A DNA stretch of 64,000 nucleotides from positions 620,001-684,000 of the forward strand of contig CAXXNI010000002.1 in the NCBI GenBank assembly GCA_963663285.2, in the 5' to 3' direction. The notes under the pieces are model-generated. The model was given only the letters and a program-made list of their open reading frames with translations. It had not been told where the DNA came from and made no database searches. The DNA comes from CAXXOK01 sp963663285. Its GTDB lineage: Bacteria; Bacillota; Clostridia; Christensenellales; Aristaeellaceae. Positions 43,631 through 52,614 of the stretch are shown piece after piece (positions within the stretch are counted from its first letter, which is position 1; each line of letters starts with the position of its first letter). The position numbers and the translations under genes are program-made.

Positions 43631-44628
43631 AGCGGTTTTTAAAAAGCAGGGAAATGGCGTTGATCGTTCTCGTGTTGATCCTGTCGCTCATCATTACGCT
43701 GAATAACGGCAAATTCCTGAGCGCAAGCAACCTGATGAACATACTAAAGAATAACATCATCCTAACAATGGTTTCCGTTGGTATGCTCATGGTAATGATT
43801 ACAGGCGGTATAGATGTTTCCGTGGCTGCCATTATTACTGCTACTGCGTTAGTGGTTGGGAATTATCTGGTGAAAGTTTCTCCCAATCCGGCAACTGCTT
43901 ACCTGATTGGTATTTGTGTAGGCACCCTGTTTGGAATGCTAAACGGTTTGCTGATAGCATTTTTACAGCTGCCGCCGTTAGTGGCAACACTGGGTATGTA
44001 CTCAGTGGCCAGCGGACTGATGATCTTCCTCACAAAGGGCGCTTACATTAACAACATTCCCCAGTCCTTCATCGATTTTGGACTGACATCGTTTTTAAAG
44101 ATATTCCCCAAGGGAGACGGTACCTATATCGGGCTCCCGATCCAATTGATTCCATTGGCGCTGGTGCTGGGGCTTACTTATGTAATCCTCCGGCATACAA
44201 AAGTTGGCCGCGGTGTATTTGCAATTGGCGGCAACATGTTGTCGGCCACACGCGTTGGTTTCAACGTCAAGGCTGTGCAGATGTTCACATATGCCTATAT
44301 GGGTTTTATCTGCGGCGTAGCGGGTGTAACCCACATCACCATTATGCGGCGTGTTGACCCCAATGCGTTTACGGGCTATGAAATGGATGTCATCGCGGCG
44401 GTCATATTGGGCGGTGTAAATGTAATGGGCGGCGAAGGTTCGCTGCTTGGCACAGTTCTTGGTGTAATGCTGTTTGCCATTATTAAGAACGGCTTGACTC
44501 TGATGCACATCTCTTCTTACTGGGAAAAGATTATACTGGGCTCCGTAATGGTGGTCGCAATCTGCTTCGTGGTGATACAGAAGAACCGTGCAAAGAGCCA
44601 CGTGAGCCGTGTGGACATCAGCGAATGA
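43627..44628 (+). CDS. Sugar ABC transporter permease (RbsC family), third system, first
   Basis: This 333-residue polytopic protein has the RbsC motifs TGGIDVSVAAIITATALVVG (about 59-78) and YEMDVIAAVILGGVNVMGGEGS. The start overlaps the ATPase stop. With the following gene it forms the typical pair of permeases seen in L-rhamnose and autoinducer-2 type importers, which also use two different permeases. Confidence 0.92.
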   Translation: MKRFLKSREMALIVLVLILSLIITLNNGKFLSASNLMNILKNNIILTMVSVGMLMVMITGGIDVSVAAIITATALVVGNYLVKVSPNPATAYLIGICVGTLFGMLNGLLIAFLQLPPLVATLGMYSVASGLMIFLTKGAYINNIPQSFIDFGLTSFLKIFPKGDGTYIGLPIQLIPLALVLGLTYVILRHTKVGRGVFAIGGNMLSATRVGFNVKAVQMFTYAYMGFICGVAGVTHITIMRRVDPNAFTGYEMDVIAAVILGGVNVMGGEGSLLGTVLGVMLFAIIKNGLTLMHISSYWEKIILGSVMVVAICFVVIQKNRAKSHVSRVDISE

Positions 44629-44647
44629 TAACGGAGGACGACAAGAG

Positions 44648-45685
44648 ATGAAGAAGATCAAACTATCGCAGGAATGGGTACTGCTGATTATATTTGCGAT
44701 CATTTTCGCTGTGCTGTCCATCATGTCGCCCGGTAAATTTTTAACCGGCAACAATCTTCGCTCCATGGGTTTTCAGGTTCCAGAGTTTGGATTGTTTGCA
44801 TTGGCGATGATGGTGACTATTCTTACCGGAGGTATCAATCTTTCGGTCATTACCTCGGGCACGCTGGGTGGTATATTTGGCGCGCTGGTACTCTCGCGGC
44901 TTTGGGCGAATGGCATGAATCCAAACCTTGCCATTGCGATATCCGTGGTTACGGTGCTGGGAGTATCAACACTATGCGGTTTTATCAACGGTGGTGTGGT
45001 TTCCTACGTTGGAACCGCAGCGATGATGACAACGCTGGGTACTTCAACGCTTTATGAAGGTATCGGTTTGTTGATATCCAAAGGAAATTCGATTTCAAAG
45101 TTTCCTACGGAGTTTTACTGGTTTGGCAATAAAACTCTGCTGGGCATTCCGGTTCCGATGGTGTTGTTCCTGATCGCTGCAATCGCGGTTTATCTGTTAC
45201 TGGAGCGTACACCGTGGGGAATGAACGTCTATATGGTGGGCAGTAACCCCAAAACCTCAATGTACTCGGGCATCAATGTGCGCCGTACGACAATGTGGGC
45301 ATATGTGCTCTCGGGATTCCTGAGTGGCATTGCGATGGTGATTATGATGTCCCGCTATAATTCCGCCAGAATCGACTATGGTTCTTCGTACCTCATGCAA
45401 ACGGTAGCAGCCGCTGTGCTGGGCGGTACGCTGATTACCGGCGGCTATGGCAAGGTGGGCGGTATTGTGGTGGCGGTAATGCTTTTGCAGTGCATTTCCA
45501 GCGGCATGAACATTTTCGGTATGGATACCTGCTTAACCTCGATGATCACCGGTCTGGTGCTGATTGGTGTGCTAACGGTGAACTTTTTTACCCGCCGCAG
45601 GGGCGAGCGCGTCAGGCGCTCTCTGCGGCGCATAAAACCTGTACCTGGTGCCTGCATCCGTGGAGGCGGAGACGCTGGCATATGA
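44648..45685 (+). CDS. Sugar ABC transporter permease (RbsC family), third system, second
   Basis: The start at 44648, with GGAGG ten bases upstream, gives 345 residues. RbsC-type motifs are TGGINLSVITSGTLGGIFG and YGSSYLMQTVAAAVLGGTLITGGYG. The last ~20 residues are basic (RRRGERVRRSLRRIKP), a likely cytoplasmic tail. It lies 19 bases after the first permease and 24 before the binding-protein gene. Confidence 0.92.
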   Translation: MKKIKLSQEWVLLIIFAIIFAVLSIMSPGKFLTGNNLRSMGFQVPEFGLFALAMMVTILTGGINLSVITSGTLGGIFGALVLSRLWANGMNPNLAIAISVVTVLGVSTLCGFINGGVVSYVGTAAMMTTLGTSTLYEGIGLLISKGNSISKFPTEFYWFGNKTLLGIPVPMVLFLIAAIAVYLLLERTPWGMNVYMVGSNPKTSMYSGINVRRTTMWAYVLSGFLSGIAMVIMMSRYNSARIDYGSSYLMQTVAAAVLGGTLITGGYGKVGGIVVAVMLLQCISSGMNIFGMDTCLTSMITGLVLIGVLTVNFFTRRRGERVRRSLRRIKPVPGACIRGGGDAGI

Positions 45686-45709
45686 TTTAAAAAGAGGAGG
45701 AACTATCTA

Positions 45710-46696
45710 ATGAAAAAAATACTCGCACTGGTACTCGTGGCAGCACTTCTTATGGTCTCCGCGGCAGCTTTGGCTGAAACTGATGGCACTTACACGATCG
45801 TTGTTATGCCTAAACTGGTTGGCATCACCTACTTTGAAGCAGCTCGCTCGGGTGTTGAAAAAGCTGGTGAAACCCTTGGCGTGAACGCTGTTTTCACAGG
45901 CCCCACCGTGGCGGATGCCGCTGAGCAGGTTTCCATGATTCAAGACCTGATCAGCCAGGGCGTAAACGCAATCGCGATTTCCGCAAACGATGCAGACTCC
46001 CTGACCCCTGTTTTAACACAAGCCAGAGAAGCGGGCGTTGTAATTATTGACTGGGATTCTCCCGCCGATCCTTCGGTTGTGGACCTGTCTGTAAAAGAAA
46101 TTGATTATGAGCAGTTCGCAGAATATTCCTGGGATCAGATGGTTGAGCATATGGGCACGGACGAGGGCGAATACGTCATCTTGACTTCCACCCTCACCGC
46201 CGGTACCTGCAATGAGTGGATTGCGTTTGGCTTGGCCTATGCGGCTGAAAAATACCCCAATCTGACGCTGGTATGCGATCCCGTTTGCACCAACGAAAGT
46301 GTTGACGAAGCATATGCCAAGACCCTCGACTTGCTGACCACGTACCCGGATCTGAAGGGTATCATCGGCTTCAGCTCTCCTGCTCCCATTGGTGCGGGCC
46401 AGGCAGTTTCCGAAATGGGTATGCAGGATGCTACTGCTGTTGTTGGTACGTGCATGCCCAATGACGCCCGTACGCTGCTGAAGGAAGGCGCCATCGATGC
46501 CGGCATTCTGTGGGATCCCGCCAACCTGGGCTATCTGACGGTCGGCATGGCCAAGTACATCCTGGATGGCAACGAAGTTGTGGATGGCGATGTAGATATC
46601 GAAGGCTACAACACCGTGACCATTAACAACAAAACCGTTATTATGGGCGAACCGTTGGTATTCACCGCTGAAACAGTGGATAACTACGACTTCTGA
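45710..46696 (+). CDS. Sugar ABC transporter substrate-binding protein (RhaS/AI-2-binding type)
   Basis: The 328-residue protein has a signal peptide (1-22, MKKILALVLVAALLMVSAAALA) and a type I binding fold. Its early segment TIVVMPKLVGITYFEAARSGVEKAG matches the rhamnose- and autoinducer-2-binding subfamily rather than plain RbsB. AGAGGAGG precedes the ATG. With two permeases this supports an L-rhamnose-like or ketose ligand. Two hairpins follow the stop. Confidence 0.9.
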   Translation: MKKILALVLVAALLMVSAAALAETDGTYTIVVMPKLVGITYFEAARSGVEKAGETLGVNAVFTGPTVADAAEQVSMIQDLISQGVNAIAISANDADSLTPVLTQAREAGVVIIDWDSPADPSVVDLSVKEIDYEQFAEYSWDQMVEHMGTDEGEYVILTSTLTAGTCNEWIAFGLAYAAEKYPNLTLVCDPVCTNESVDEAYAKTLDLLTTYPDLKGIIGFSSPAPIGAGQAVSEMGMQDATAVVGTCMPNDARTLLKEGAIDAGILWDPANLGYLTVGMAKYILDGNEVVDGDVDIEGYNTVTINNKTVIMGEPLVFTAETVDNYDF

Positions 46697-46710
46697 TCTA
46701 ATATCAAAAA

Positions 46711-46751
46711 GGCAGGAACCGTCTTTGCCTCACGCGCTGACGGTTCCTGCC
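46711..46751 (+). terminator. Intercistronic hairpin after the third binding-protein gene
   Basis: GGCAGGAACCGTC (46711-46723) pairs perfectly with GACGGTTCCTGCC (46739-46751), with a 15-base loop. It lies 14 bases after the stop. Confidence 0.7.
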
Positions 46752-46756
46752 GGGAA

Positions 46757-46807
46757 CTGAAGCCCTTCCAGAGCCTTATTGGTATCCTCCCTGGAAGAGG
46801 GCTTCAG
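46757..46807 (+). repeat. Second hairpin directly after the first
   Basis: CTGAAGCCCTTCCA (46757-46770) pairs with TGGAAGAGGGCTTCAG (46792-46807) with a two-base bulge. Together with the preceding hairpin it makes a double structure between the binding-protein and epimerase genes. Confidence 0.6.
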
Positions 46808-46880
46808 GACGGAAAAGGGATGGTAGCTGTGCGGCTGGCATTCCTTTTCTTATTATCAGTTTATCACAGAGGTGAAAATA

Positions 46881-47753
46881 ATGAAATATGGTATTACATA
46901 TAGCTATTGGGGCAAGGATTGGGAAGGCGAAGACTACCCGCAAAAGATAGAGCGGGCGCGTAAGTGCGGCCTGGATGTACTGGAGATATTCTGTGGCCGC
47001 ATACCGACGATGGGAGACCGTGAAATTGCGGATATAAAAGCAGCTTGTAAAGCAAATCAAATTGAACTTTATACGTTAGGCGGATTCGGCCCCGAACAGG
47101 ATTTATCCGCTCTGGACGAAACCAACCGCGTAAAGGCCGTGGAAAAAGCTAAAGAATTGCTTTCCTCTATTGCCAAGCTTGGCGCACATAACTTTTCAGG
47201 CATTAATTATGGCCAGTGGTGTGGCCTTTCCGACCCGCAAAACAAACCGCGCCGGTTTGATGCTGCGGCAAAATCGCTGGGCGAGGTTGGCCGTGCGGCG
47301 GCTGATTACGGAATTAGCTGGAACATGGAAGTTGTCAACCGCTTTGAAAGCTACCTTGTCAATACCGCAGCCGAAGCACGCGCGTTGGCGGAAGCTTCCG
47401 GCAGCAAAAACATAAATATCCTGCTGGATATTTTCCATGGCATGTTGGAAGAAGATGATCTGGCCGAAGCTGTGCGCATCGCCGGTGACCGACTGGCTCA
47501 CTACCATGTGGGTTCCAACAACCGCAAATTACCGCGCCCGGGCTTCCAGCCATGGGCGGAAGTCGCTAAAGCTATGAAGGATGTTGGCTATCATAAATGC
47601 ATTAGCATTGAACCTTTGGTGCATACCGGCGGTACCGTGGCGCTTAGCGGCGGCAATGTATGGCGCGAGATGCTGCCAAAAGGATGGGACGATGCTATGC
47701 TGGATCGGATGCTGGCGGAAAGCCTTGCTTTCCTGAAACGCACCTTCGACTGA
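46881..47753 (+). CDS. Ketose 3-epimerase of the D-psicose/D-tagatose 3-epimerase family
   Basis: Starting at the ATG at 46881 after GAGGTG, it has 290 residues. The metal ligands of D-psicose 3-epimerase sit at the same numbers as in the Clostridium cellulolyticum enzyme: Glu150 in NMEVVNRFE, Asp183 in LLDIFHG, His209 in HYHVG and Glu244 in SIEPLV. Such AP-endonuclease-like TIM-barrel enzymes use Mn or Co to epimerise free ketoses at C3. Followed by a kinase and a class II aldolase-family gene, it could feed a ketopentose or ketohexose route. The exact sugar is open. Confidence 0.88.
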   Translation: MKYGITYSYWGKDWEGEDYPQKIERARKCGLDVLEIFCGRIPTMGDREIADIKAACKANQIELYTLGGFGPEQDLSALDETNRVKAVEKAKELLSSIAKLGAHNFSGINYGQWCGLSDPQNKPRRFDAAAKSLGEVGRAAADYGISWNMEVVNRFESYLVNTAAEARALAEASGSKNINILLDIFHGMLEEDDLAEAVRIAGDRLAHYHVGSNNRKLPRPGFQPWAEVAKAMKDVGYHKCISIEPLVHTGGTVALSGGNVWREMLPKGWDDAMLDRMLAESLAFLKRTFD

Positions 47754-47765
47754 GCGGAGGAAAAC

Positions 47766-49298
47766 ATGGAAAAGTATATTATAGGTATAGACTCCGGAAC
47801 GACCAGCATCAAAGCAGTCGTGATGGATACCCTTGGCAAAGAGGTTTATAAAAAAGATTATAAACTGACTGCGATCTGCCCCAGACAAGATATGTATGAG
47901 GAAGATATGCGGGAAATCTGGAACAATGCCCGACTCGCACTGAAGGATGTTGGCTCTCGTTTTGAACAGGACAGCATTGTGGGCATCGGCATTACCGCGC
48001 AGGGCGACGGCTTGTGGATGATCGATGAAAATGGTGAGCCGGTTCGTAATGGCTGCTGTTTTTGCGATGGCCGCGCTTCGGAGATCGTGGATGAATGGGT
48101 TGAAGACGGTACCTGCGACCTGCTATTCGACCTGACGGGCACACGGGTTTTTACGGGCAATCAGAATGGCATTGTCAAATGGATGGAACGGCATGAGCCG
48201 GAATCCCTGAAGAGGGCGAAACATTTTCTTCATCTAAAAGACTATCTGTTTTATAAACTGACCGGCGTGATAACGACCGATGCGACTGATCAATCCCTGA
48301 TTTTTTTAAATCAACAAACGAGGCAGTATGACCCGCAAGTTTTTGCGTTATGTGGATTAGAAGCATATATGGATAAATATCCGCCGGTTCTGGCCGCTAA
48401 ACAAAATGCTTTCCGACTGCAAAAAAGCGTAGCCAGCGAACTGGGTTTGAGTGATAAGATACTGGTAACATCAGGCCCAATGGATGTAAGCGCCTGCGCG
48501 CTGGGCAGCGGCGTGATAGAACCCGGGCATTGCTGTTCCATTATCGGTACGGCTGCATTGCATGAAATGGTGATAGACAAACCGCTTACGGATACCATTC
48601 ACGCAGGAATGACAGTAACCCATGTTATGCCGGATCGATGGCTGCGGCTGATGGCGTCGCTTGCTGGCACCCCAAATCTGGAATGGGTGCTCAACACCTT
48701 CGGTGGAGAGCTGAAGCAGGAAGCCGCTGCGAAAAAAACCAGCGTATATGCTCTTGCGGAACAACTGGTAAAGGATGTGCCTATTGGTGCTCACGGAGTG
48801 ATATACCATCCATACCTGTTGGCAGGGGGAGAGCGCGCACCGTTTACCGATGCGGGAGCGCGCGCCAGCTATACCAATGTGAACGTGACCCATGGCTTTG
48901 CGGATATTCTGCGCGCAACTTACGAAGGTGTTGCATTCGCGATGCTGGACTGTTACACACACATGCCCCGTAAACCGGAACGGATTACCGTTTGCGGCGG
49001 GGGTGCCAATAGCCCCTTCTGGTGCCAGATGTTTGCTGATGCACTCGGTTCTGAGATTGTAGCGGTGAATGGAAATGAGCTGGGTGCTAAAGGCGTGGTG
49101 CTAAACAACGCGGTAGTACAGGGGATGTACCCGGACTATGCAGCAGCGGTGGAAAAAACGGTATCGGTACGCTGCCGCTATATACCGGATGCTAAAAAGC
49201 ATGATCAGTATATGCAGTTCTATCCGCTGTACAAGCAGACATATGAAGCGCTTCGTCCGGTGTGGAAACTGCGCAGGCAGTTGCAGGGGGAGGAATAA
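47766..49298 (+). CDS. FGGY-family kinase, L-xylulokinase (LyxK)-like
   Basis: The 510-residue protein has GIDSGTTSIKAVVMD (6-20) and the segment VGIGITAQGDGLWMIDENGEP, which resembles E. coli L-xylulokinase more than xylulokinase or rhamnulokinase. The C-terminal VCGGGANSPFWCQM is the adenosine-binding motif. It would phosphorylate a ketopentose such as L-xylulose. GCGGAGG precedes the ATG, 12 bases after the epimerase stop, and it is followed directly by a class II aldolase-family gene. The assignment to L-xylulose is a family resemblance only. Confidence 0.85.
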   Translation: MEKYIIGIDSGTTSIKAVVMDTLGKEVYKKDYKLTAICPRQDMYEEDMREIWNNARLALKDVGSRFEQDSIVGIGITAQGDGLWMIDENGEPVRNGCCFCDGRASEIVDEWVEDGTCDLLFDLTGTRVFTGNQNGIVKWMERHEPESLKRAKHFLHLKDYLFYKLTGVITTDATDQSLIFLNQQTRQYDPQVFALCGLEAYMDKYPPVLAAKQNAFRLQKSVASELGLSDKILVTSGPMDVSACALGSGVIEPGHCCSIIGTAALHEMVIDKPLTDTIHAGMTVTHVMPDRWLRLMASLAGTPNLEWVLNTFGGELKQEAAAKKTSVYALAEQLVKDVPIGAHGVIYHPYLLAGGERAPFTDAGARASYTNVNVTHGFADILRATYEGVAFAMLDCYTHMPRKPERITVCGGGANSPFWCQMFADALGSEIVAVNGNELGAKGVVLNNAVVQGMYPDYAAAVEKTVSVRCRYIPDAKKHDQYMQFYPLYKQTYEALRPVWKLRRQLQGEE

Positions 49299-49300
49299 CC

Positions 49301-49954
49301 ATGCTCTATCCAGAGGACAGAAGGCAGATGATAGAAATATGCCTTCGTCTGCAAGCGATGGACTTCTTTTTAGGAACATGGGGTAACGTGAGCGTTCGGC
49401 GCGGCAATCATATTCTACTGACCCCCAGCAAAGTATGCTATGATACGATGACGCCGGAGGATATCGTAGTTATCGATTTGGAAGGGAACAAGGTTGAAGG
49501 GGACAGGAACCCGACATCCGAAAAAGAGGTGCACCGGCAAATCTACTGTGTACGGGATGATGTGGGTTCAGTCATTCACGCACATACGCCTTATGCCATG
49601 GCTATGTCCGCGGGAGACATTCAGGAAATTCCCTGTATGGTGGAAGAGATGTCCCAACTGTTGGGCGGGGGAATCCCGGTGACGCAGGAGTATGTACCCG
49701 CAGCTCAGCATGCGCGCCTTGGTGAAGCGGCAGCGAAAGCGATCGGGCAGCATAACGGGTTGATATTGCGTAACCATGGGCCGGTAGCTGCCGGGCGCGA
49801 CTTGCAGGGAGCGCTGCTGGCTTGCCGGGTCTTGGAAAAATCATGCCAGATTTATGCGGCCGCGCGTGCAGAGCAGGTACAACCGATTCCTGAAGAAGCG
49901 ATACAATCAGAGCACTATCGTTATTTTTACACCTATGGTATGGAAAAAACCTGA
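49301..49954 (+). CDS. Class II aldolase/adducin family protein, third (aldolase or ribulose-5-phosphate 4-epimerase type)
   Basis: The start at 49301 follows GGGAGGAATAACC; it lies two bases after the kinase stop. The 217 residues show LGTWGNVSVR (25-34), zinc ligands His93 and His95 in IHAHTP and His149 in LRNHG, and Glu74/Glu76 in PTSEKE. This shorter type includes L-fuculose-phosphate aldolase and L-ribulose-5-phosphate 4-epimerase, and it differs from the two longer paralogues upstream. After an L-xylulokinase-like kinase, the 4-epimerase role fits, but the His/Tyr residues that would settle this cannot be assigned with confidence. Confidence 0.85.
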   Translation: MLYPEDRRQMIEICLRLQAMDFFLGTWGNVSVRRGNHILLTPSKVCYDTMTPEDIVVIDLEGNKVEGDRNPTSEKEVHRQIYCVRDDVGSVIHAHTPYAMAMSAGDIQEIPCMVEEMSQLLGGGIPVTQEYVPAAQHARLGEAAAKAIGQHNGLILRNHGPVAAGRDLQGALLACRVLEKSCQIYAAARAEQVQPIPEEAIQSEHYRYFYTYGMEKT

Positions 49955-50302
49955 TGATCTGTTGATTGATTAGGCTATGTGCCAAGCATTCTGAATACAG
50001 ATAATCAAAGCGGAAACTCATCAACTTAATGATGGCTGCCTTGCTTATGAATCCAAAGAATGAAGAAATCCCCCAAACGTGAAGTGAACGCGCTCGGGGG
50101 ATTTCTTACGCATTAGAATCGTATCACCCATAGTAATCTGAAGGGATTAAAGATTTTGAGCTGTTCCAAGAAATAAGTGAAAATATCATTTGATTTACCA
50201 TATATTAGGGAAAACGTTTGCCAGTGGTTAAAAATCAATATAAAATAATATTACAACTGTCTATATAACAGTCGAATCACGGTAGGGAAGACGAATGAAA
50301 AG
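49955..50302. other. Intergenic region after the ketose operon, 348 bp
   Basis: It holds the terminator at 50063-50107 and an AT-rich stretch before the next gene. No gene is visible. Confidence 0.6.
50063..50107 (+). terminator. Intrinsic terminator of the ketose operon
   Basis: AAGAAATCCCCC (50063-50074) pairs with GGGGGATTTCTT (50096-50107), with a 21-base loop. Confidence 0.75.
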
Positions 50303-50992
50303 ATGACGAGAAGAACCAAAACGACCGCACTGCTCATCCTTTGTATAATATGTATGTTGGGCAGTCCAGTCCCAACGCTGGCGGAAGAAAAATCGTTAAC
50401 AACCCGCTATGATGCGGACAGCCACGCAGAGGGCATCCTGTTTGATGTGGAAGTAATTAGCGATACGGATTGGATCATCGATTCTTTTGATATCAATCTG
50501 ACAAGTGATATTTCTGCAACAACAGTATATGTATATTACCGGGAAGGTGGTTACGAAGGCTACGAGCATGATGCTGGAACCTGGACGTTTGCAGGATCCG
50601 TTAATGTTAAAGCACAAGGGAAAAATATGGTAACACATTTACCAATTGGTAATATACCGCTTACCGCTGGAAAAACCTATGGTATTTATATGGCTGTAGA
50701 TAGCGGATTTAACCGATACTTTCGGTATACAAATTTGGAAACAACAAAGGAATACGAAGACGATAATATAAGAATTACGACTGGCACAGCACAGAACAAT
50801 CCACAATTTGGCGGCATACTCATATACCCCCGAATCTGGAATGGCACTATTTATTATTCCTTAAAATCAGATCATGAAACAAATATACCGGATACAGGAG
50901 ACCGCGCTGGTAGTATAACGATTCTTTGGGCGTTATTGGCTTTAAGTACAATAGCAACCTTGCTAATTTTTCGCAGCTGGTTTTCGAAATAA
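50303..50992 (+). CDS. Exported cell-wall-anchored protein with IPDTG sorting signal
   Basis: The 229-residue protein begins with a signal peptide (1-27, MTRRTKTTALLILCIICMLG... ending PTLAEE). The body is rich in beta strands and Tyr/Asn, with a lectin- or carbohydrate-binding-like look but no family I recognise. The C-terminus has the complete sortase layout: I195-P-D-T-G199, then a hydrophobic helix (about 203-223) and the tail RSWFSK. IPDTG is a variant of LPXTG. The ribosome site is weak. No sortase gene is in the window. Confidence 0.75.
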   Translation: MTRRTKTTALLILCIICMLGSPVPTLAEEKSLTTRYDADSHAEGILFDVEVISDTDWIIDSFDINLTSDISATTVYVYYREGGYEGYEHDAGTWTFAGSVNVKAQGKNMVTHLPIGNIPLTAGKTYGIYMAVDSGFNRYFRYTNLETTKEYEDDNIRITTGTAQNNPQFGGILIYPRIWNGTIYYSLKSDHETNIPDTGDRAGSITILWALLALSTIATLLIFRSWFSK

Positions 50993-51113
50993 AAGAAGGC
51001 ACCGGGCCTCGCTATAAACAGCTGGGAAAGAATACAAAGGAAACATGTTTCCGTAACAATATAGGGTAAATAGAACAATGACAAAACTCTTATTTTAGCG
51101 GCTATGCGTGAAC

Positions 51114-51134
51114 AGAGAGCTCTAAATGCTCTCT
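51114..51134 (+). terminator. Weak hairpin after the surface-protein gene
   Basis: AGAGAGC (51114-51120) pairs with GCTCTCT (51128-51134), with GCGT/ACGC pairs outside. No T-run follows. Confidence 0.35.
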
Positions 51135-51274
51135 TACGCAGCGTTTGCCCGGTTTGATCTTCGGGGTTTGGCTGTATCCCCGGATTGAGATTTGCAATAT
51201 TGTATAGCGATTGAAAACAGTGTTGCTTATATTATAGATTTATGGTTCTGATTGTATGGAAATGAGGTCACGCT

Positions 51275-52183
51275 ATGAAGGATGTTTTAGGATTTGCGCG
51301 ACTGCTGGAAAACTCTTTTGAGGGCGCCTATATTGTTGATAAAAACAGGAAAATCCTGTTTTGGAACGAACAAGCGGAACGAATGTCCGGATATAAAAAA
51401 GAAGAAGTGCTTGGCTTATACTGTCAGGATAATATTTTGCTGCATACGGATGATTACGGCAATCAACTGTGTATTCATGGCTGTCCGCTTAAAAAAAGCA
51501 TTGACGAGAACAGCATGGTCTGTGCTTCTGTCTACTTAAAACATAAAAACGGATACAGGATACCGATTTCAGTTCGTACAATTCCCATCGAGGAAGAGGG
51601 TAGTATTTTTGGCGCGTTGGAGTTTTTTCAAATACAACATGAAAAAATAGAAAAAATGTACAACTTGGATCAGCTGCGGTTTTTAGCACTGACAGATCAT
51701 TTAACAGGGCTGCCAAACCGTTATTACATTGAGAATTTTCTAAAATCAAAAATGAATGAGTATTCGATTTTCTCGGTTGGCTTCGGTATTTTTTTAATCG
51801 ATATAGACAATTTTAAACAATTGAATGATGATTATGGCCACGATGCTGGTGATGCCGTACTTAAAAATTTATCGGAAACGTTTTTGAACAATTTAAGAAG
51901 CACGGATCGTATTGGCCGTTGGGGCGGAGATGAGTTTTTAGGTGTTTGTTTGGCGCCAGATCATGAGGCTTTATGGCAGACGGCAGAAAAACTTAGAATA
52001 CTGGCGGCAAATACACAAACGAAGATTAAAGATACCGCAATTCAAACGAGGATTACTGTTGGCGCTACTAATTACAAACCGGGTGATACACTGGAAAAAA
52101 TGCTAACCAGAGCTGATGATCAGTTATATAAAAGCAAGCGGGAAGGGCGCAACCGTGTATCCATAGATGGCAAGGATGCGTAA
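51275..52183 (+). CDS. PAS-GGDEF diguanylate cyclase
   Basis: The 302-residue soluble protein has an N-terminal PAS domain (about 8-125, with AYIVDKNRKILFWNEQAERMSGY) and a C-terminal GGDEF domain. The active site is G207-G-D-E-F211, and an RxxD inhibitory site (R198-S-T-D201) lies five residues before it, so feedback by c-di-GMP is expected. The PAS domain has a CIHGCP pair that might bind a metal or cofactor. It makes c-di-GMP from GTP in response to a small signal. It stands alone among exported proteins. ATGAGGTCA precedes the ATG. Confidence 0.93.
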   Translation: MKDVLGFARLLENSFEGAYIVDKNRKILFWNEQAERMSGYKKEEVLGLYCQDNILLHTDDYGNQLCIHGCPLKKSIDENSMVCASVYLKHKNGYRIPISVRTIPIEEEGSIFGALEFFQIQHEKIEKMYNLDQLRFLALTDHLTGLPNRYYIENFLKSKMNEYSIFSVGFGIFLIDIDNFKQLNDDYGHDAGDAVLKNLSETFLNNLRSTDRIGRWGGDEFLGVCLAPDHEALWQTAEKLRILAANTQTKIKDTAIQTRITVGATNYKPGDTLEKMLTRADDQLYKSKREGRNRVSIDGKDA

Positions 52184-52614
52184 AAGCCAATTTTCCTTAT
52201 TGTCTTTGCTGGCGCGGCAAGGCTGAGTAGTTAACAATGGTACAGCGGATAAACGGAAATGTAAGAGATAATTTTTCTTCTTCTTGTACTGTATAGCAGG
52301 CTAACAATTTAACAAAGTACAGGCTCGTGCGGCATATTATTTTTTTATTTATAAAGAACAATGATGAAGTAATTGTGTAGTTTGACAATAACAGCGATCT
52401 GCAATACAATTTAAATAGATATGAGCAGTATTAAGACGACTGCCGGAACGTTGGTTACCGTACTCCTGTTGATACTGAAACAAGCAATTAATGACCTGTA
52501 AGATTGAAAAAGCAAAACTGCCCGATTTTTTCTCTTAAGCAAAAGACAGTTGGGACGCATAAAACGGCAACCCAGCAAGGCGATTAACAGCCACAAGCGA
52601 AAGGAGTGGGCTTG
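52184..52614. other. Intergenic region with a promoter, 431 bp
   Basis: Apart from the promoter at 52382-52410 no gene or strong structure is visible. The AT content is high. Confidence 0.5.
52382..52410 (+). promoter_or_regulatory. Sigma-A promoter for the M23-like gene
   Basis: TTGACA (52382-52387) and TACAAT (52405-52410) are separated by 17 bases. The start would be near 52417, leaving a leader of about 200 bases. Confidence 0.65.
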
